A DNA stretch of 64,000 bases from Atrina japonica (lineage: Eukaryota > Mollusca > Bivalvia > Pterioida > Pinnidae): contig BROG01000517.1 of the NCBI GenBank assembly GCA_030159075.1, positions 124,001 to 188,000 of the forward strand, given 5' to 3'. Below are positions 44,159 to 56,113 of this stretch, piece after piece (the first letter of the stretch is position 1; each line of letters starts with the position of its first letter). Made by a program: the position numbers and the translations under genes. Below the pieces are notes generated by a model that worked only from the letters and a program-made list of their open reading frames with translations, made no database searches and was not told the DNA's origin.

Positions 44159-45450
44159 ATGAATTACGGACACATTCTCGATCCCGATAGAAAATTGCGC
44201 ACCCCCTTCGGCGTGAAGGGCGAACGCCAAACAGTGACCATTGCCCATAATCCCTCGAGTATCAAGGAAAACGAAGAGTTGACGGTTCGTTTTCCCAATT
44301 TGAGCAAAGACGACGTCATCGTTCCCAGAAGTGCGAGACTATGCTTCGATATGGAAGTCATTGTAGAAGGTGGTGATCTCACTAAGGCGGGTGTTTATAA
44401 TAATTTGGGGCGTAACATCGTCAAAAAAATCGAAGTGCTGCTTTCGGGGAATACCGTTCAAAACATCGACAGTGCCGATACATTTTTTGTCTATAACGAT
44501 CTTTGGAAACTAAAACGACAAAACATGGTCTATCAGGGAATACAAAGTGACGATCTCAATAAAGTAAGGGCAAAACCTATCAACTATGCAATGCCTCGCA
44601 ACAGTAGCGAATACTACGAAATTGCCGCGGCGTACGGCAGTCGGTTTTGCATTCCCTTGGATTTCGAAATCTTGGAAACGAGCGAAGCCTTTTATCAAAC
44701 GGGATTACAAGATAGATTAGAATACATATTGACGTTTAACGATGCCGAACACGTCGTCTCGACAGACCCCAGCGATGCCGATAAAAAGGTTGGATATAAG
44801 GTCACCAAAATCGCTTGGGAATTCAGAAAAATTACAGACCCCACTCTGGCTCGCAGCATCAGACAGAGAGTATGTGGGGAAAACCACGTTTATTACTTCA
44901 ACAAAATAATGCGATTTTGCAAAAAGAAGATGAGTAAATCGGACGATACTCTCAATTATCAAATCAACACCCCCGCCCGTTCCATGGCGGGTATTCTGTT
45001 TCTCTTCAAGGATGGGTCTAATAAGAATCCAGAAACTTTTTATAATCCGAGAATCACCAACGTGGAAATAACCATCGAGGGGGAGACGTGCCAAATCTTC
45101 AACGCCGGGATGAAACCTCAACACCATTTCGACGAAATTTAAAGTTTTTTCTCGGGTTCCTTGAATCGCAACCCACCACAGAATTAGTCAGCAAGGAAGT
45201 CGACCTGCATAAAATGACTCTGGGGGAATATCTCAAAGATCATTACGCCCTCTGGATAGATTTACGAACGACACCGGAAAATAATCTCCACGGCACGGGT
45301 CGTAAGCTTCAAAACATCAGCGAAGGCGTTTCCGTCCTAATCGAGAGAGAACCCGAAGCCTCTACCCAACCCTTGGACGTTTACATTTTCGTCGTCAAAG
45401 ACGGGCAGATCAACATGAAGGACGGCCGTTTCCATGAGGTCATCTCTTAA
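44159..45450 (+). pseudogene. MCP: Polinton double-jelly-roll major capsid protein
   Basis: ATG 44159 begins MNYGHILDPDR. The frame stays open for 327 codons with motifs typical of the Polinton MCP: YNNLGRNIVKKIEV, SADTFFVYNDLWK, GSRFCIPLDFEIL and FYQTGLQDRLEY. It hits a TAA at 45140-45142 and continues in a second frame to TAA 45450, through LGEYLKDHYALWIDLR and a beta-rich end. The indel is in the A/T run near 45137-45147. Total length, about 430 codons, is normal for this family. The product would form the hexameric capsomers of an icosahedral particle. The ATPase gene follows 21 bases downstream. Confidence 0.85.
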
Positions 45451-45471
45451 AAAATTTAAAGCCATTAAAAA

Positions 45472-46097
45472 ATGTACATTCAACAACCTCATTCCGCCAT
45501 GATCGTGGCGGCCACCGGTTGCGGGAAGACGGAGTTTGTCCTCGATCTCTTGGAAACCGAATACAAAGATTTCTTCGAGCACATCATAATCTTGTGCCCT
45601 TCGATCGATTTCAACAAGGCCTATAAATCGAGAAAATGGATTGGGAACGATGTCAAACATCCGAAAGACAAACGCGTCATCATCGTCAACCCCGTGTCGA
45701 AAACGGGAGAAGAGAAATTACAGGACATGTTGCGACACTTTTACGACAAATACAAAGGGACGTCCACGTTGTACATCATAGACGACTGTTCGGCGACGAG
45801 ACAGATCAAAAAGAAAGCGGACGCCTTATCCATGTTGGCGTTTTCGGGAGACATGCCAACCAATCCGTGTGGATATTAACGCAAAGATATAATAGCGCGT
45901 CAAAGGATTTTCGCACGCAGGTCAAGTGGGTTGCGCTCTTCTATACCAAAGACAATTTTAGCTACAACGAATGTTTGGACGAGAACGACGTCGTCACGGA
46001 AGACAGACGAACCCTAAAAGACTTGCTGTAGCAGCACAAACATTCTAAATTAATCTTGTGTACCGAACAACCGACGGGGTATAAGTTTGTGCAATAA
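45472..46097 (+). pseudogene. Polinton A32/FtsK-HerA-type genome-packaging ATPase
   Basis: ATG 45472 follows a TTAAAAA-type leader. Walker A is AATGCGKT near 45509-45532 and Walker B is TLYIIDDC near 45766-45789. The frame shifts near 45855; the continuation contains the family motif with Q-S-V-W-I-L-T-Q-R and reaches a TAG at 46029-46031. The codons after it (KLILCTEQPTGYKFV) match the expected C-terminus up to TAA 46095-46097, so the TAG is a nonsense mutation. The enzyme pumps viral DNA into preformed capsids. It is the last gene before the right TIR. Confidence 0.88.
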
Positions 46098-46221
46098 CAC
46101 CTGTGCCCGGGGAAGATTTAATGCAGAAAAAACAGTTATCTAGCTATATCAAGATAAGTTATATATAGTCATCTTATATATAACTACGATACCCTCCCCC
46201 GGAGATATAACAAAGATAACG

Positions 46222-46431
46222 GACGTTATATATCATCATCTATATATAACTACACTATGTCGTTGGCGAACCATTCGGTAAGTTATCTATTCATATCCAG
46301 TTACCCCCGGTGACTACCAGACCGTGAATACGTTATAGATCATCGGCTATATATAGACCGCGATTCCGGGAAATCTAGACATGTTTCGTTTCCCAGAAAA
46401 AGGTGATGATAAGTGGGTGACATATTCTACT
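46222..46431 (-). repeat. Right terminal inverted repeat of the Polinton
   Basis: Reverse complement of 32378-32587 with two differences. It ends CATATTCTACT, directly followed by TTTTA. Confidence 0.95.
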
Positions 46432-46436
46432 TTTTA

Positions 46437-47689
46437 TGATTTGTCAATGTTAAAAACAGATGACATTCTTCTTCATCTATCATAACTTTATCTTATTTTT
46501 TTACGTTTTTCAATTGTTCCTTTTAATCAGTAATTTTGTTAAACAACATTAAGTTCGACCATCAACTTATAAATTAACATAGTTAATTATGTAAATCTAG
46601 TAATCTTCTGTTTTCTAGACTTTTGTCTGTGTTTTGTAAACATCTTCCTTCCATAGATCCAAGGTTTCCGATACACAGTAATAAAATGAAAAGCACTAGA
46701 TAAACTGTTTTTTGACTATTTGCACCTAAAAAGGAGTAATATCGTAAATTGGTAGGTCAAATCCGAATTTGGTTGAAAAGTTTAAACACCAAGTCGAACG
46801 GGTTAATGGTCGAAACTCACCCACATTTGTAAGCAGTGACCATTTTGTAAAAGTTGTGAACAAACCAACCAAATCTACCTCGCTAGAAAAACTCTTTAAT
46901 TTACAGGGCACGTGTCAATGTTTCTAATGTTCAACTCAGTTTCAATGTGATTTCAAATTAAAATGAACATCGCCTCAACTCAGGATTAAAACAGATAAAT
47001 ATTTTATATTTTCTATGCCTTCAATAATTGACTTGCTATTTCATATTACATTTACTTGTAATGTTTACAAAAGCATGGGAATTCAAAATGTATCAAAGTC
47101 ACGTGCACCGGACTACATTTTTCCATATTTCTCAGACACCAAAGAAACCAAATTGAAAAAGATTACAAAGAAATTTTAGTAACATATCTTTCTATTTTCA
47201 AATATCTTTATGACTTCTTTTTTAACAATAACTAATTTTCTTTGGCTACAGATGTTCCTTCTCTTGTAACTGAATCATCTTTTCAACATTGCCGACATTT
47301 TCCATTTCCAGCTAAACATACTGAAAACAAAATATATTAAACATTTTATAGTTTTAAATTCATTATATCATAAGGCTCAATTAGATTAACATAAAATAGA
47401 TGTATTAACACCCAAAGTGCTAGGAGATACAGAGCTAATAAAGGTAATAAAGGATCTAAGCCCTAGGTATTAAAAGTCCCATAACTCTGCCGACTGTACC
47501 TCACTTTAGTACTTACTCAAAGTGTAATGATAACACAGAATAATGGTTTACTTCAAGGAAAAAGGAAAACATTCAAAAGGGTTGTTGCTAAACGGACAAC
47601 AGACAATGCAGAAGGATTAATGGATAATCAGACAGTTGAAAATAATATACGTCGGGTTTCGACCTTGATGACATATCTACGATACTTAC
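46437..47689. other. No confident gene; possible THAP-like relic near 46770-46890 (+)
   Basis: AT-rich host flank. A plus-strand stretch near 46770-46890 reads SSDHFV in a context that loosely recalls the end of a THAP zinc finger, but it lacks the cysteines and continues only briefly. Nothing else was found. Confidence 0.3.
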
Positions 47690-47824
47690 ATCTACGTAAA
47701 ACTACAGCTCTTGGTGACATGTTTCCGACTTGTTGACATTGCATTTTGTAGCAGTAAACTGACAAGTAAATCTGATCCCAGGTTTCATCCAGTTTTCGGC
47801 ATTTACCATCCAAGTCCACACATG
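47690..47824 (-). CDS. Probable internal exon, four-cysteine module (exon i)
   Basis: On the minus strand a pyrimidine-rich acceptor (CTTCTTTTAAG) precedes 47824 and a canonical GTAAGTATC donor follows 47690. The exon is 135 nt and phase 1-1, as in the eight exons at 52-62 kb. It encodes cysteines spaced C-x6-C-x15-C-x4-C with a LDETWDQ motif. It probably belongs to the same gene further downstream, although a separate paralogue cannot be excluded. If it belongs, the gene's remaining 3' end lies between here and the SWAP70-like gene, or has been displaced by the Polinton. Confidence 0.6.
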
Positions 47825-47984
47825 CTTAAAAGAAGGAATAAAAAATATATATATAATGTTGTGGTTTGCTTTTGGATATTGGGGACATCGTAAGTTTTCC
47901 ATCCCACAAAGATGAAGTAAACACGTCTTTTAAATTAGTCTTATGCTCGTTCTGAAATATTCATCATGTGCTCAAAACACAAAA

Positions 47985-48110
47985 ACGATTAACATCTATT
48001 ATACAAAACTCTTTTGTATACAAAATGGAAATCGCAGATTTAAATATTTAGTATTAGGTGTTGAAGAACCTTCTTTTGTGAATGAACACTCTTCTTCATT
48101 TTTACTTTTA
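47985..48110 (+). mobile_element. Penelope RT relic
   Basis: A plus-strand frame reads GNRRFKYLVLGVEEPSFVNE, matching the segment just upstream of the Penelope FVKHHSDS block. It is isolated and truncated on both sides. Confidence 0.6.
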
Positions 48111-48573
48111 TATATCTCAGAAAATATAGAATATAGAATTTATCGGAGCAAATTCCATATAACAGAAAAAGATACCATTACGGAATCCAGATTTGCCCAG
48201 AAAACAAGCAAAATTCAAACGGGCTGTAAATTTATTTGAAGGATAGCTAATTGAAATATAATTAGGCCAGGTAAAAGATAAGTGAAAGGAGATTTAAAAG
48301 TGAAAGGGGATTTACTGTTAAAGCAGGAATGGTCTTTCATTTACTTCTTTACGTGCTGCCACAGTTACAAGTATGCCTGCAATTTGCATGTGATAAAACA
48401 GGTCATTGTTCAGATGTTGTACGGAATTACCAACATACAAATAGTAATCAGGAAATTCATGTGAGTAATGTGATTCAAGGATCTAAACATGAACGTGAAC
48501 ATGGTAATGAATTTCAATATGCTCCTAACTTTATCAAAATTAGGAAAGGGAATTGAAATATTAACATTCCCAT

Positions 48574-49059
48574 ATAACTAAGCTATACGACGCGACGATT
48601 TCGGTTTTCCCATCGTAAATTTTCCATATTTAAGTAGTAATATGACAAATGATCCGATATGCCAGTGCGTGTACAACATATGAAGATTTCATATACAGAG
48701 GTAAACTACTCACTGACAAATTATTGACACAGGGATATCGAAAACCGCGTTTAATGTCAACGTTCCGCAAATTTTACGGTCGGTGTAATAGTCTTGTTTG
48801 CGATTACTCTCTTTTTACTCTCCCTTTCGTTGGCGGTCGTTGAGACGTCTGTACCAATTGTGACGAGGATACACTCCTCACGTATTTCATTGGACTTGTC
48901 TTTGGCCTCGCGGCGGGTGTGACCGGTCGACAGGGGATGCTTACTCCTCCATGGCACCTGATCCGACCTCTTGGTTTCCAGAGGTCCGTGTTTGTCCATT
49001 TTTACCGGATTTGTATCTAGGTCCTGGACATTCTATTGATTTATACTTTGGTATTTGAG
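48574..49059 (+). mobile_element. Naiad Penelope fragment J (RT C-terminus and 3' end)
   Basis: A plus-strand fragment with the RYASACTTYEDFIYRGKLL block open from 48649 to a TGA at 48841-48843 after VGGR. The same frame stays open for about 58 further codons through the 3' region, as in copy A. It ends GGTATTTGAG next to an (AT)n tract. Confidence 0.85.
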
Positions 49060-49583
49060 ATTATATATATATAATTCTTGTTAGAAATATTACAGAAAAA
49101 ATAAAGTAATTTGTTTGAAGATAGAAATGATTTTGACAGCTGGGCAGTCTAATAACTAAAGTTCATTCATCTATTCTTCTATCCAAATGGACTGTAAATT
49201 TATTTGAATGGTTGAATAGGACTAAACTATATTCATTTGTACAACAGTTACCTCTGTATATCTGTAGAATAGTAAAAGAAACACAAAGGATTGTGTCATT
49301 ATGTTTTTAAGTATGGGACTATACTTCACATATATGTAATGTATGTAATGGTAACATTTCTAACATATCTACAAGTAAACAAACAGGCAGTAGATTTAAA
49401 TGGATTAAAAGTAGTATTTCATAAAATTCATCAAATCGCATTTTTCGCTTTTCAAGGTAAAATTGATAATAACAACAATCATTCATTTCTGTGGATTCAT
49501 TATTTAGCGCGAAGGTGAATACAGGTCTATAAAGTTTAGAAATTGAAATAAACTCGCCGAAAGATATCAAACTTTAGAATTTT

Positions 49584-49707
<124 letters not shown>

Positions 49708-50056
49708 TGATTAGAATAGATTTTTAGTAAAATCAACGTATAATAGTTATAGTATGGCGTGCCTCGTGAACCCTTTCTTGATCCGGAGAAGATTAAACTT
49801 TAGGTAATTCTTATATCGTTAAATCTTATGTGTCAGACAGAATGATATAAGTGTTTGTACTAACTTGTTCATAACACAACATACAAAACTACTTAAATCA
49901 AAATCCGTGATTATATCTCATCTATAAAGATTTGCAAACTGGGGAATAACCTAACTTCAACATGTCTTCCTGTTTCCTTGTATGTAAGGAAAAGGTGTCA
50001 GCAACTCAATCTAAAATGCTTCATGCATATAAATATCATGTTTAGTACGAAAGTAT

Positions 50057-50160
50057 TCACGTGTGTGTGTGTGGGTTTGTGTGTGTGTGCGTGTGTGCGT
50101 TGTGTGTGTGTTTGTTTATGTGTTTGTGTGTGTGTTGTGTGTGTGTATGTGTGTGTGCTG
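50057..50160. repeat. GT-rich microsatellite
   Basis: Imperfect (GTGT)n with TTT interruptions; the cysteine/valine-rich open frame across it is an artefact. Confidence 0.85.
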
Positions 50161-50639
50161 AAGGGTGTAGGTACATGTTTACATTGTATTTGTGTAGGAA
50201 TCGAGTTAACTAGAATCAGATTGATGATAGACCTCCTATGTCGTCAAATATTGGTATCTTAAATAAAATGCAAATAATTGAACTAGAGCTGTATATGCCA
50301 GCATCAACATAATTTTATATTACATGTACCTAATAAACTAATGTTAAAAATTACTAAAAGCAAGTTGACTGTCGACAAACACCAGGTGTATATAATTGAT
50401 CTAGACTTCAAATCTTTAAATTGGGCACTCGGAACACTGACATGTTGTTGGTATGTTGTATGTAGATTTCCCTGTGTTCCGAATGTATTTTCCTTTTTTG
50501 GCAGAACGTGATAAGATTTTCAAAATCATTTATTATCATGCTTTTCTTTAAATTCTTAAACCTGCACATCTGCGACACAAAGTAACCTTAATTTGATGTA
50601 GGAAGTAAAATTGAAATAGAACCAATCAATAATCAAAAA

Positions 50640-51345
50640 CTCAAGTCCATTATAACACGACGAATTAGATGTGCAAATTATCTTAACATGAAGAACAATT
50701 ACGAATCTCACACGGGATAAGACCACGTGTCCGGAAGGAGTCAGCGTCTTTTGCTAGCATGCCACACCCGTCGCAAATGTTCCATTGAAACCTTTCTAGT
50801 TCGATGAACGGGTAAAATTCGGCAAAAAGGTCAAATTTAGTGATGAGGTCAAGTTCGGTGAAAAGCGTGATTGGTGAAACGGAGTCACTGTCTGTGGCCG
50901 TGATTCAGAATACTATTTGATATCTCTGAGAGGGGGACTTCATAATGTTTAACAAGATTCCCGTATCGACAATAACTTCTTAAACGACGACTCCAACCGT
51001 TCAACAACGTAACCTTGTGTAAGTAGTTTATTGGCTAGTCGTTTAGCTCTCAGAACAAAACATTCATAAGAAGTGCATGCCCTGACATAACGTTGTGAAA
51101 TGAAAACGCAACAGGCAAGGGAAGAAGGAATATTACTACTTAAAAACGTGAAGTTTGTGATATGGAAATTAAAATCGACTCGTTTGTCATAATGGGATGT
51201 GTGAAGTTGACCATCTTTTCCAATCGACAGGAGTAAATCTAGGTAAGATGCAGATGTGTTGCTCTCTGTCGTCTCATTGATCTCTAGCTCTACAGAATAC
51301 ATCTGACCGATGTAATTCTGAAATTCTGAATTAATTATGGACATT
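50640..51345 (-). mobile_element. Second Penelope family, 3' fragment
   Basis: Minus-strand fragment with RT C-terminal coding sequence (51344-50949) followed by a 3' region. That region shares blocks such as GGTGTCCGGAAGGAGTCAG-type sequence and GCCACAYCYGTCGCAAATGT (plus-strand reading) with 57605-57750. It is distinct from the Naiad copies in sequence but related in protein. Confidence 0.7.
50949..51344 (-). pseudogene. Penelope-type reverse transcriptase C-terminus (second family)
   Basis: 131 open codons with ASYLDLLLSIGKDGQL, HYDKRVDFNFHITNF and YVRACTSYECFVLRAKRL, the conserved C-terminal thumb-side region of Penelope RTs. The catalytic domain is missing, and the frame ends after a shortened C-terminus with a likely indel near 50990. 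No GIY-YIG is retained. Confidence 0.8.
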
Positions 51346-52004
51346 GCAGTTTATCTGGTTAAGTTAAACAAACCGATACAAAGCTTCACCGAAGCTTCAC
51401 AAAACGTGAGTACAGTATACCTGCTGATGCATATGCCTGACAAGATATAAATATATAAACAAGGATTTCTAATGATAAATTCAAGTTTACAAACACCACT
51501 GTGGAATGATATAGAAATGGAAATGCTAGAGTGGAAAGGAAATATTCATAAGACAGATTTGGTCAAATCGAACAAAATATGACTCTTTGATAAATTCAGA
51601 ACTCGTATCAGGAGGCATGGATAATATTGTATCACTTACTAACTTTTTGTACTAACTACATCTTACGAGGAAATTGTCACTAAAAATTTCTTTAATGTCT
51701 TGATATATCAATTGACATTCATCATCATTTCATACAATACAGACAAAGAGTGTTAGTGTATAAAAGACATATATTCCAAATATTGGGCCAGGATCTATAT
51801 ATAGATTACTTGTCCCTGCTAACCAGCCATACCTGCCCCACCGTGAGTCATTTCAGATCGATTCGTGGTGTATAAGTGTTACCCTAGTCGTTGTAGACGG
51901 TTTAAAAATGACTAATAACCTGAATTCAACAATAATTATATTTCGTAAGGAAATGTAGGTCAACTATGTAATTGAATATGCATCCCATCAGTATACCAAC
52001 TCAC
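51346..52004. other. Intergenic or intronic, no gene seen
   Basis: AT-rich sequence downstream of exon h on the minus strand. No further phased four-cysteine exon was found here. Confidence 0.4.
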
Positions 52005-52139
52005 CTGATGAATGCGATTGTGTTTGTATAGATCTTTTAAAGCCTTTCTTTGTTTTTTCTACGATGCATTTTCGCACCGTACAATTATCGTCAGTCCACT
52101 CTTCCCCATTCACTTTGCACGTGTCGCTCCATCTGCAAC
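52005..52139 (-). CDS. Exon h of the repeated-module secreted gene (type 4)
   Basis: 135 nt, phase 1-1, with acceptor ending CAG at 52140 and donor GTGAG at 52004. It encodes CRWSDTC, then a WTDDNC region and CTVRKCIVEKTKKGF, four cysteines in all. It pairs with exon d: the shared pattern is C-R-W-x-D-T-C, W, C-x4-C-I-V and K-x-G-F-x-R-S-I. See the gene-level description under exon a. Confidence 0.75.
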
Positions 52140-55001
52140 CTGACAACGAATGAATGTTTACACAACATCCATATACATTTTAGATTTTATCTCTCAGAAA
52201 TTGTTATGAAGTAAGATAAAAATTATGTAACAACAAAATGCGTATTGGTCCTTAAAGGTCATGAGACGCGAATTATAAAGTTTGTCTTTTATTTAAATTT
52301 CCCAAAGATAACCATCTAAAAGTTGTCTGAGTGCAAAATAACAATATAGCTGTTTGTTCTGCCATCAAAGTTCACGTATCGGTGTGCCGGATACCCTTGA
52401 TGTAACGTCACACGAGTACAGATCCGATTAATCCAGTAGCTATTTCGCACACTCAAATCATAGTTACTGATTATGATAGCGGTATGTACATGTGTATTAT
52501 GGGTTTACCGACCTGACATAGGTATACTTTTATCATTTAACTTTGATGGCTCACTTTTTTATAATATTAAGAGATAATCATAAATTAAAATAAAAATGTG
52601 TAAATATAATTATAAATAACAGTTACTGATGTATATTAAAGGTACTCTATCAATGATTTTGTGTAGGCAGAGATAGGTTTTGTATAATATCGCTGGTGTA
52701 ACGTAAAATAATTATTTTCACTTGATATTTGAAGTTTTTTAAATTATTTTCCGTTGATATATTTTTCAAATATATGCATAACTAAATCTATGCAATATTT
52801 AAGACATATAGTTGCATTTAATACCGAAAATATGAGACCTGAAATGGAGATTTTATAGCTATTCTTTAAAAACATTGTCAGAAATCTGCAACCTAAAATG
52901 TTCAAAACTTCATCAATTATTTGCAATTTTTTCATTTTTTATTCTTCTTCTTTCTCAGGGTTCTCTTCTGAAATATATAAATTAAAGTTAATCTGTCATA
53001 ATGAAGCTTTGATTGGATCCCTATCTTTATATTAAAAGGATATAAACAAAAACATATTAGGAAATTATTTTCTAAAGTTATTATATTTCTAATATGAAAA
53101 TTAGTCGAATTCTTAATATTAAAAAATTAATCGGTTTCTGATATAAAAAATTGTTTTGTAATGTCTAGAAAATTAAATCAATCTTTTCATATTAAAAAAA
53201 TATTTCCTGATATATTTATTAAAATCTATTTTTTATATTAAGCATTCAATTTATTGATATTAAAAATAATTTTTCAATACATATATTTAAAAGTAGGTAA
53301 ATTCCCCGATGGCTTGCAAGTCAAAGTGGAATTTCATCCCTATTTTAACATAACAAAAATCAATTTTTAACACTAGAAAACAGGGAATTAATATCTTATC
53401 GGCTTGCCATATATTTACGAGTGGAATGAGTGAAATGCTTAAAGAAAGATTTTCAAATTTTTGGTTGATAGCAAAAATCTATTTCCTTAGTGTTACCACT
53501 GTTTATTTTAAAATAAAGTTTTTATGTAAATTTCTGTTTGAAATTACTAGGTTTTTTTAATTGAGAATGTTTTTCAGAATTTATTAATTTTTCAAAATTT
53601 ATTAATTTTTTGGCCGTGTATGATAATACTTTCTCTTTGGAAAATACACATATTAAATTGGAACTCAACTGATGAATTTTAATTTACAGAAACGATATCG
53701 TCTTGAGCATTGTAACTTTGGTATTATGTTTATATCATTTATAACCAGTAGGTCGTTGTCACTGCTGGTGGACCGTTTGAGTCCCCGAGGGTATACATAA
53801 ACCTAGTACCTGGTATTTCGCTACCAGCTGTTTATCTCATACTGAAGTAATATTTGGCACTGATAACACCATTGAAAGTCCAAAAATTTCTAAAGCTAAG
53901 ATAATGATTTTTTTCAGTGGTTACTCTTAGACGGAGTTCGGATGTACTTTGAGAGCTATTTTTGGCTTGTATGATGCCATTTCGCATTTCACATTTCGCC
54001 CGTTGAGACACATTTAATATGCCGACTAGATTCTGTATCGTTATATCTCTCGCGATCCATTGAATTCTTGAGGGAAATTGTACACTTGTGACGTCACAAA
54101 CAGGATAATCCACAGGACGTTTCTCGAGCTCTGTAGAAAATGTGATATAAAAGGCGACCAAACAACTCTTTATGATGAGATATTTTTTAAAGTGCGCATA
54201 TTATTTTTTAATATGTATTTTCTTCATACTTTTCACTTTACCAAATGTTTATAAATTCCCCTTCGTATGACCTTTAAAGTGCTCATCTGACAAATTTGTT
54301 TAAGCATGAAACTAGTATTTCCTATTTACTCAGATGTCTGTGACCTTGTACTATCCCCATAACCTTGAAAATTTGTCATTATGACCTTAAGTTACCTCCC
54401 AAAACTTTCCTATTTATCTTGCAATTTGTATAAAACCTACAAATGACATTTAAAGCTCCTCTTTGTGGCACGTTTAAAACATATTTCATGTTCATCAAAA
54501 AGTTAGATATTGTAGATATTGACTGAACAACCAGTATTCCAAATTTGAGAGAAATCTGATTATTGGATCATGAGTAGTAAATTTATAAAAATGTAACTAT
54601 TTTTGGCATGTTTTGGAAATCCCATGCATACACGTCACGTTTGCTTTCGAATGTCACATTTCGAAGAAATCTGTCGTCTGCTTAATTCTCTAAATGGAAA
54701 GTTCACGAACAGACGCCCCATGGCTCAGCATTTTTTGTTACTTTTCACTTTTTGTTTCAGTGACAAATTTGTTCTTTGACAAAGCACAATTGAACAAATT
54801 GGTAAATAACTGATATTTTTTCCAGCTGAGCTTTTAACATTATTTCATGAAAAGTTGTAAATTCTAAACACATTTCGGGGAAACCACTCAATTATGATTA
54901 ATAATTGTATCAAATATCTGATCAGAGAGTATATAGCAAATTTGTCAAACTCTGAATATTGATGGAGAAAACAATTGAATTTTAGAATTCATATAGTCTA
55001 C
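52140..55001. other. Intron g-h, AT-rich, no gene seen
   Basis: It contains no phased exon. A block around 53660-53930 shares diverged sequence (for example CTAGTACCTGGTATTT and CAGTGGTTACTCTTAGAC) with the a-b intron around 61670-61890. Confidence 0.45.
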
Positions 55002-55133
55002 CTGCATTGACAAGAGGCGTTCTGGCAAACCATCTGTTCCCTTGTTTCTCTACTCGACATTGGTATGTTGCGCACCCCACAGGATCTGTCCATTGGCTCA
55101 AGTGAGATTTACACGTTTTGCCTATTTTGCAAC
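55002..55133 (-). CDS. Exon g of the repeated-module secreted gene (type 3)
   Basis: 132 nt, phase 1-1, with clean acceptor and GTAG donor. It encodes CKIGKTC followed by WTDPVGCATYQC and a WFART tail. Exon c is closely similar (WTEPVGCATYQC, WYAKT), so they are duplicates. Confidence 0.78.
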
Positions 55134-55303
55134 CTATAATATAAAGGGAACGGCTGTGAATATTCTGTATATAAACTATATAAATTATAAAACTATAAAG
55201 ACCAGATACATTTATAGAAATACTTGAGGGAATTTTAAAATGTTGAAATGCAACACATATTGATTTTTTTTCACAATTATGTTAATCTCATTTCGGTCTT
55301 TAC

Positions 55304-55423
55304 CTCCTTTTACAATAGCCATGAAAGCATGATTAAATTGCACGGTACATTTCTTTAAGAAGCAGTTGTCGTCTTGAAGTGTCGATCCCAGCTTTACACA
55401 TCCACCTTTTCCATCGCTGCATT
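55304..55423 (-). CDS. Exon f of the repeated-module secreted gene (type 2)
   Basis: 120 nt, phase 1-1. It encodes CSDGKGGCVKLGSTLQDDNC and a C-x4-C end, matching exon b (CNDGKGGCVKAGATIQDSKC). The intron to exon g is only about 170 bp. Confidence 0.78.
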
Positions 55424-55945
55424 CTTAAAAATAATATAAATTATAAGATGTTTGCAATTTGATAAATGGGTTTCCCATTACTTGAAAATAAACTTGTCAA
55501 AAACAACGTAAATATCTTTTCATACCTGCGTCTGACAGACAGGACAATTTGAAATGTGCATTTTCTGTACTTTTTCACAGTGCATCGTTTATAGGACCAA
55601 TATTTCATTTACAGGTAAACTCTGGTTTTGAGTAATTAATCTATCGCAAAATGTCTAACACGTGACTTTTAATGTGCATTTTTGACATTTTCAATTGTTA
55701 CGTCATAATAATAGAAATGTTTATGTCTGCTTTACGAGTTGAAGATAAATACATCGACTTAACGTTATATACATAACAAAAATATGATTTTCAACTATTT
55801 TTCCTTATGGATTTTATATACTTTATACAAAAAAAAAACCAAAAAAAAAACAACAAAACAAAACGTAGCGTCTACGCCGTTATAACTCTTATTTATTCCC
55901 GTGCATTATCACTGTTTTTTTATTTTCATAGAATGAAACTTAAGT

Positions 55946-56016
55946 GGATAATAATAATAATAATAATAATAATACTAATAATTAATAATTAATTATAATA
56001 ATAATAATAATAATAA
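55946..56016. repeat. (ATA)n microsatellite
   Basis: Imperfect ATA/TAA repeat in the e-f intron. Confidence 0.8.
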
Positions 56017-56113
56017 TCACGATTATAATATTTTTCAATTTTTAATTTTATTTCAAAACTTATTCCATGTAAACTATATCATTTCATGTTTCACGTATTG
56101 TAAAACACCTTAC

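Larger units (their letters stand above)
32378..46431. mobile_element. Polinton/Maverick element, complete ends, decayed genes
   Basis: A 14,054-bp unit with 210-bp terminal inverted repeats that begin AGTAG, the typical AG start, and differ at two positions. It contains the Polinton core: family B polymerase, retroviral-type integrase, packaging ATPase and double-jelly-roll capsid protein, plus about ten further genes. Gene order from the left is polB(+), integrase(-), a run of minus-strand small genes, a zinc-ribbon gene(+), three minus-strand genes, a plus-strand structural gene, a long minus-strand membrane-protein gene, MCP(+) and ATPase(+). Frameshifts affect most long genes, so the copy looks inactive, although the TIRs indicate recent arrival. 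Polintons are considered integrated viruses related to adintoviruses. No envelope or fusogen gene was recognised. Confidence 0.95.

Noticed and set aside
46726..46911. THAP domain relic
   Set aside because: Only a SSDHF-like piece is visible on the plus strand; the zinc-binding cysteines are absent.
53670..53700. Hammerhead ribozyme (CTGATGA followed by GAAA)
   Set aside because: The stems required between CTGATGA and GAAA do not form, and Naiad-type Penelopes are reported to lack canonical hammerheads.
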